From contig JAABQD010000003.1 of assembly GCA_011391635.1 (NCBI GenBank), forward strand, positions 1 to 64,000: a DNA stretch of 64,000 bases, read 5' to 3'. Below, in pieces: positions 63,941 through 64,000 of the stretch. The notes below the pieces were generated by a model. The model worked only from the letters and a program-made list of their open reading frames with translations, ran no database searches and had not been told where the DNA came from. Within the stretch, counting starts at the first letter, position 1, and the number at the start of each line of letters is the position of its first letter. This stretch comes from Sulfurimonas sp. Lineage in GTDB: Bacteria > Campylobacterota > Campylobacteria > Campylobacterales > Sulfurimonadaceae. Position numbers and translations under genes: made by a program.

Positions 63941-64000
63941 TAGTGGTGTCCTCCTGATGTATTGTCATGACCACCATGAAAGAAATTCATTTCATGACCA
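63940..64000 (-). CDS. 3' end of an upstream gene with a His-rich tail (partial)
   Basis: The minus strand reads in from the right edge and ends in a His/Gly-rich tail, HGGHDNTSGGHH, with TAA sharing one base with the cytochrome start codon (TAATG). Nineteen codons are visible. The tight coupling puts it in the same operon, where the catalytic or Fe-S subunit of the molybdoenzyme would be expected. The tail resembles a metal-binding terminus, but the identity of the gene cannot be told. Confidence 0.6.
   Translation of the reverse strand, partial: GHEMNFFHGGHDNTSGGHH

Overview
The window is AT-rich and carries a gene set typical of a free-living, Sulfurimonas-like member of the Campylobacterota (formerly Epsilonproteobacteria). 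Pointers to this are the tig-clpP-GGDEF-def block, a SpeE-like protein with the Helicobacter-type C-terminus, a NifS/NifU Fe-S system, ccoG for a cbb3 oxidase, cobalamin-dependent MetH, OprD-type porins, DUF302 and DUF493 proteins, and a very high density of c-di-GMP and Cache-type sensor genes. This placement is inferred from gene content and style; no database search was possible.

Layout. 0-0.4 kb: 3' end of a 23S rRNA gene and a 5S rRNA gene. 0.8-4 kb: FadL-type porin and two exported proteins. 4-19.4 kb: mainly housekeeping genes (purM, speE-like, coaE, dapF, prfA, rpsT, glmM, lspA, tig, clpP, degenerate GGDEF, def, a ComM/YifB ATPase, metH). 19.5-21.7 kb: a resolvase-like protein without the catalytic serine, behind a promoter lying inside an inverted repeat, then ccoG. 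21.7-30 kb: Cache-GGDEF, a 1193-aa DUF748/AsmA-like protein, cobQ, EAL-HDOD. 30-35 kb: a molybdate uptake operon (tandem-Mop protein, modA, TOBE protein, modB, modC) and a porin, each preceded by a ModE-type operator. 35-42 kb: 2OG-Fe(II) oxygenase, Cache-PAS-GGDEF, and an operon of a double-SBP/SpoIIE sensor with an OprD-like porin. 42-47 kb: TetR regulator divergent from a LolA-like/beta-barrel/MMPL operon, with paired operators between them. 47-50 kb: nifU, nifS. 50-55 kb: a CheA-like kinase, CheX, CheY, PAS-GGDEF cassette. 55-60 kb: RsuA-type pseudouridine synthase, leuC, OmpA, mobA, moaC, DUF493, a helical protein. 60.5-64 kb: accessory genes of what is probably a molybdoenzyme system (Fe-S protein, TorD chaperone, Cys-rich exported protein, haem-binding cytochrome c).

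The strongest unexplained signal is a 13-bp motif, TTCCACATGCCAA (reverse complement TTGGCATGTGGAA). By eye I count 34 perfect copies of its 9-bp core CCACATGCC on the two strands, where fewer than one is expected by chance. The copies show little strand bias. Twenty-one lie in or at the start of genes. Ten form five inverted pairs that make stem-loops exactly between convergent genes, and a sixth such junction has one perfect and one degenerate arm. This is how the DNA uptake sequences of Haemophilus and Neisseria are arranged. I propose a DNA uptake sequence in this lineage; a ComM-type helicase gene for transformation lies in the same window. Molybdenum is a second theme: uptake (mod), cofactor synthesis (moaC, mobA), a probable molybdoenzyme operon, and a porin that appears to be under ModE-type control.
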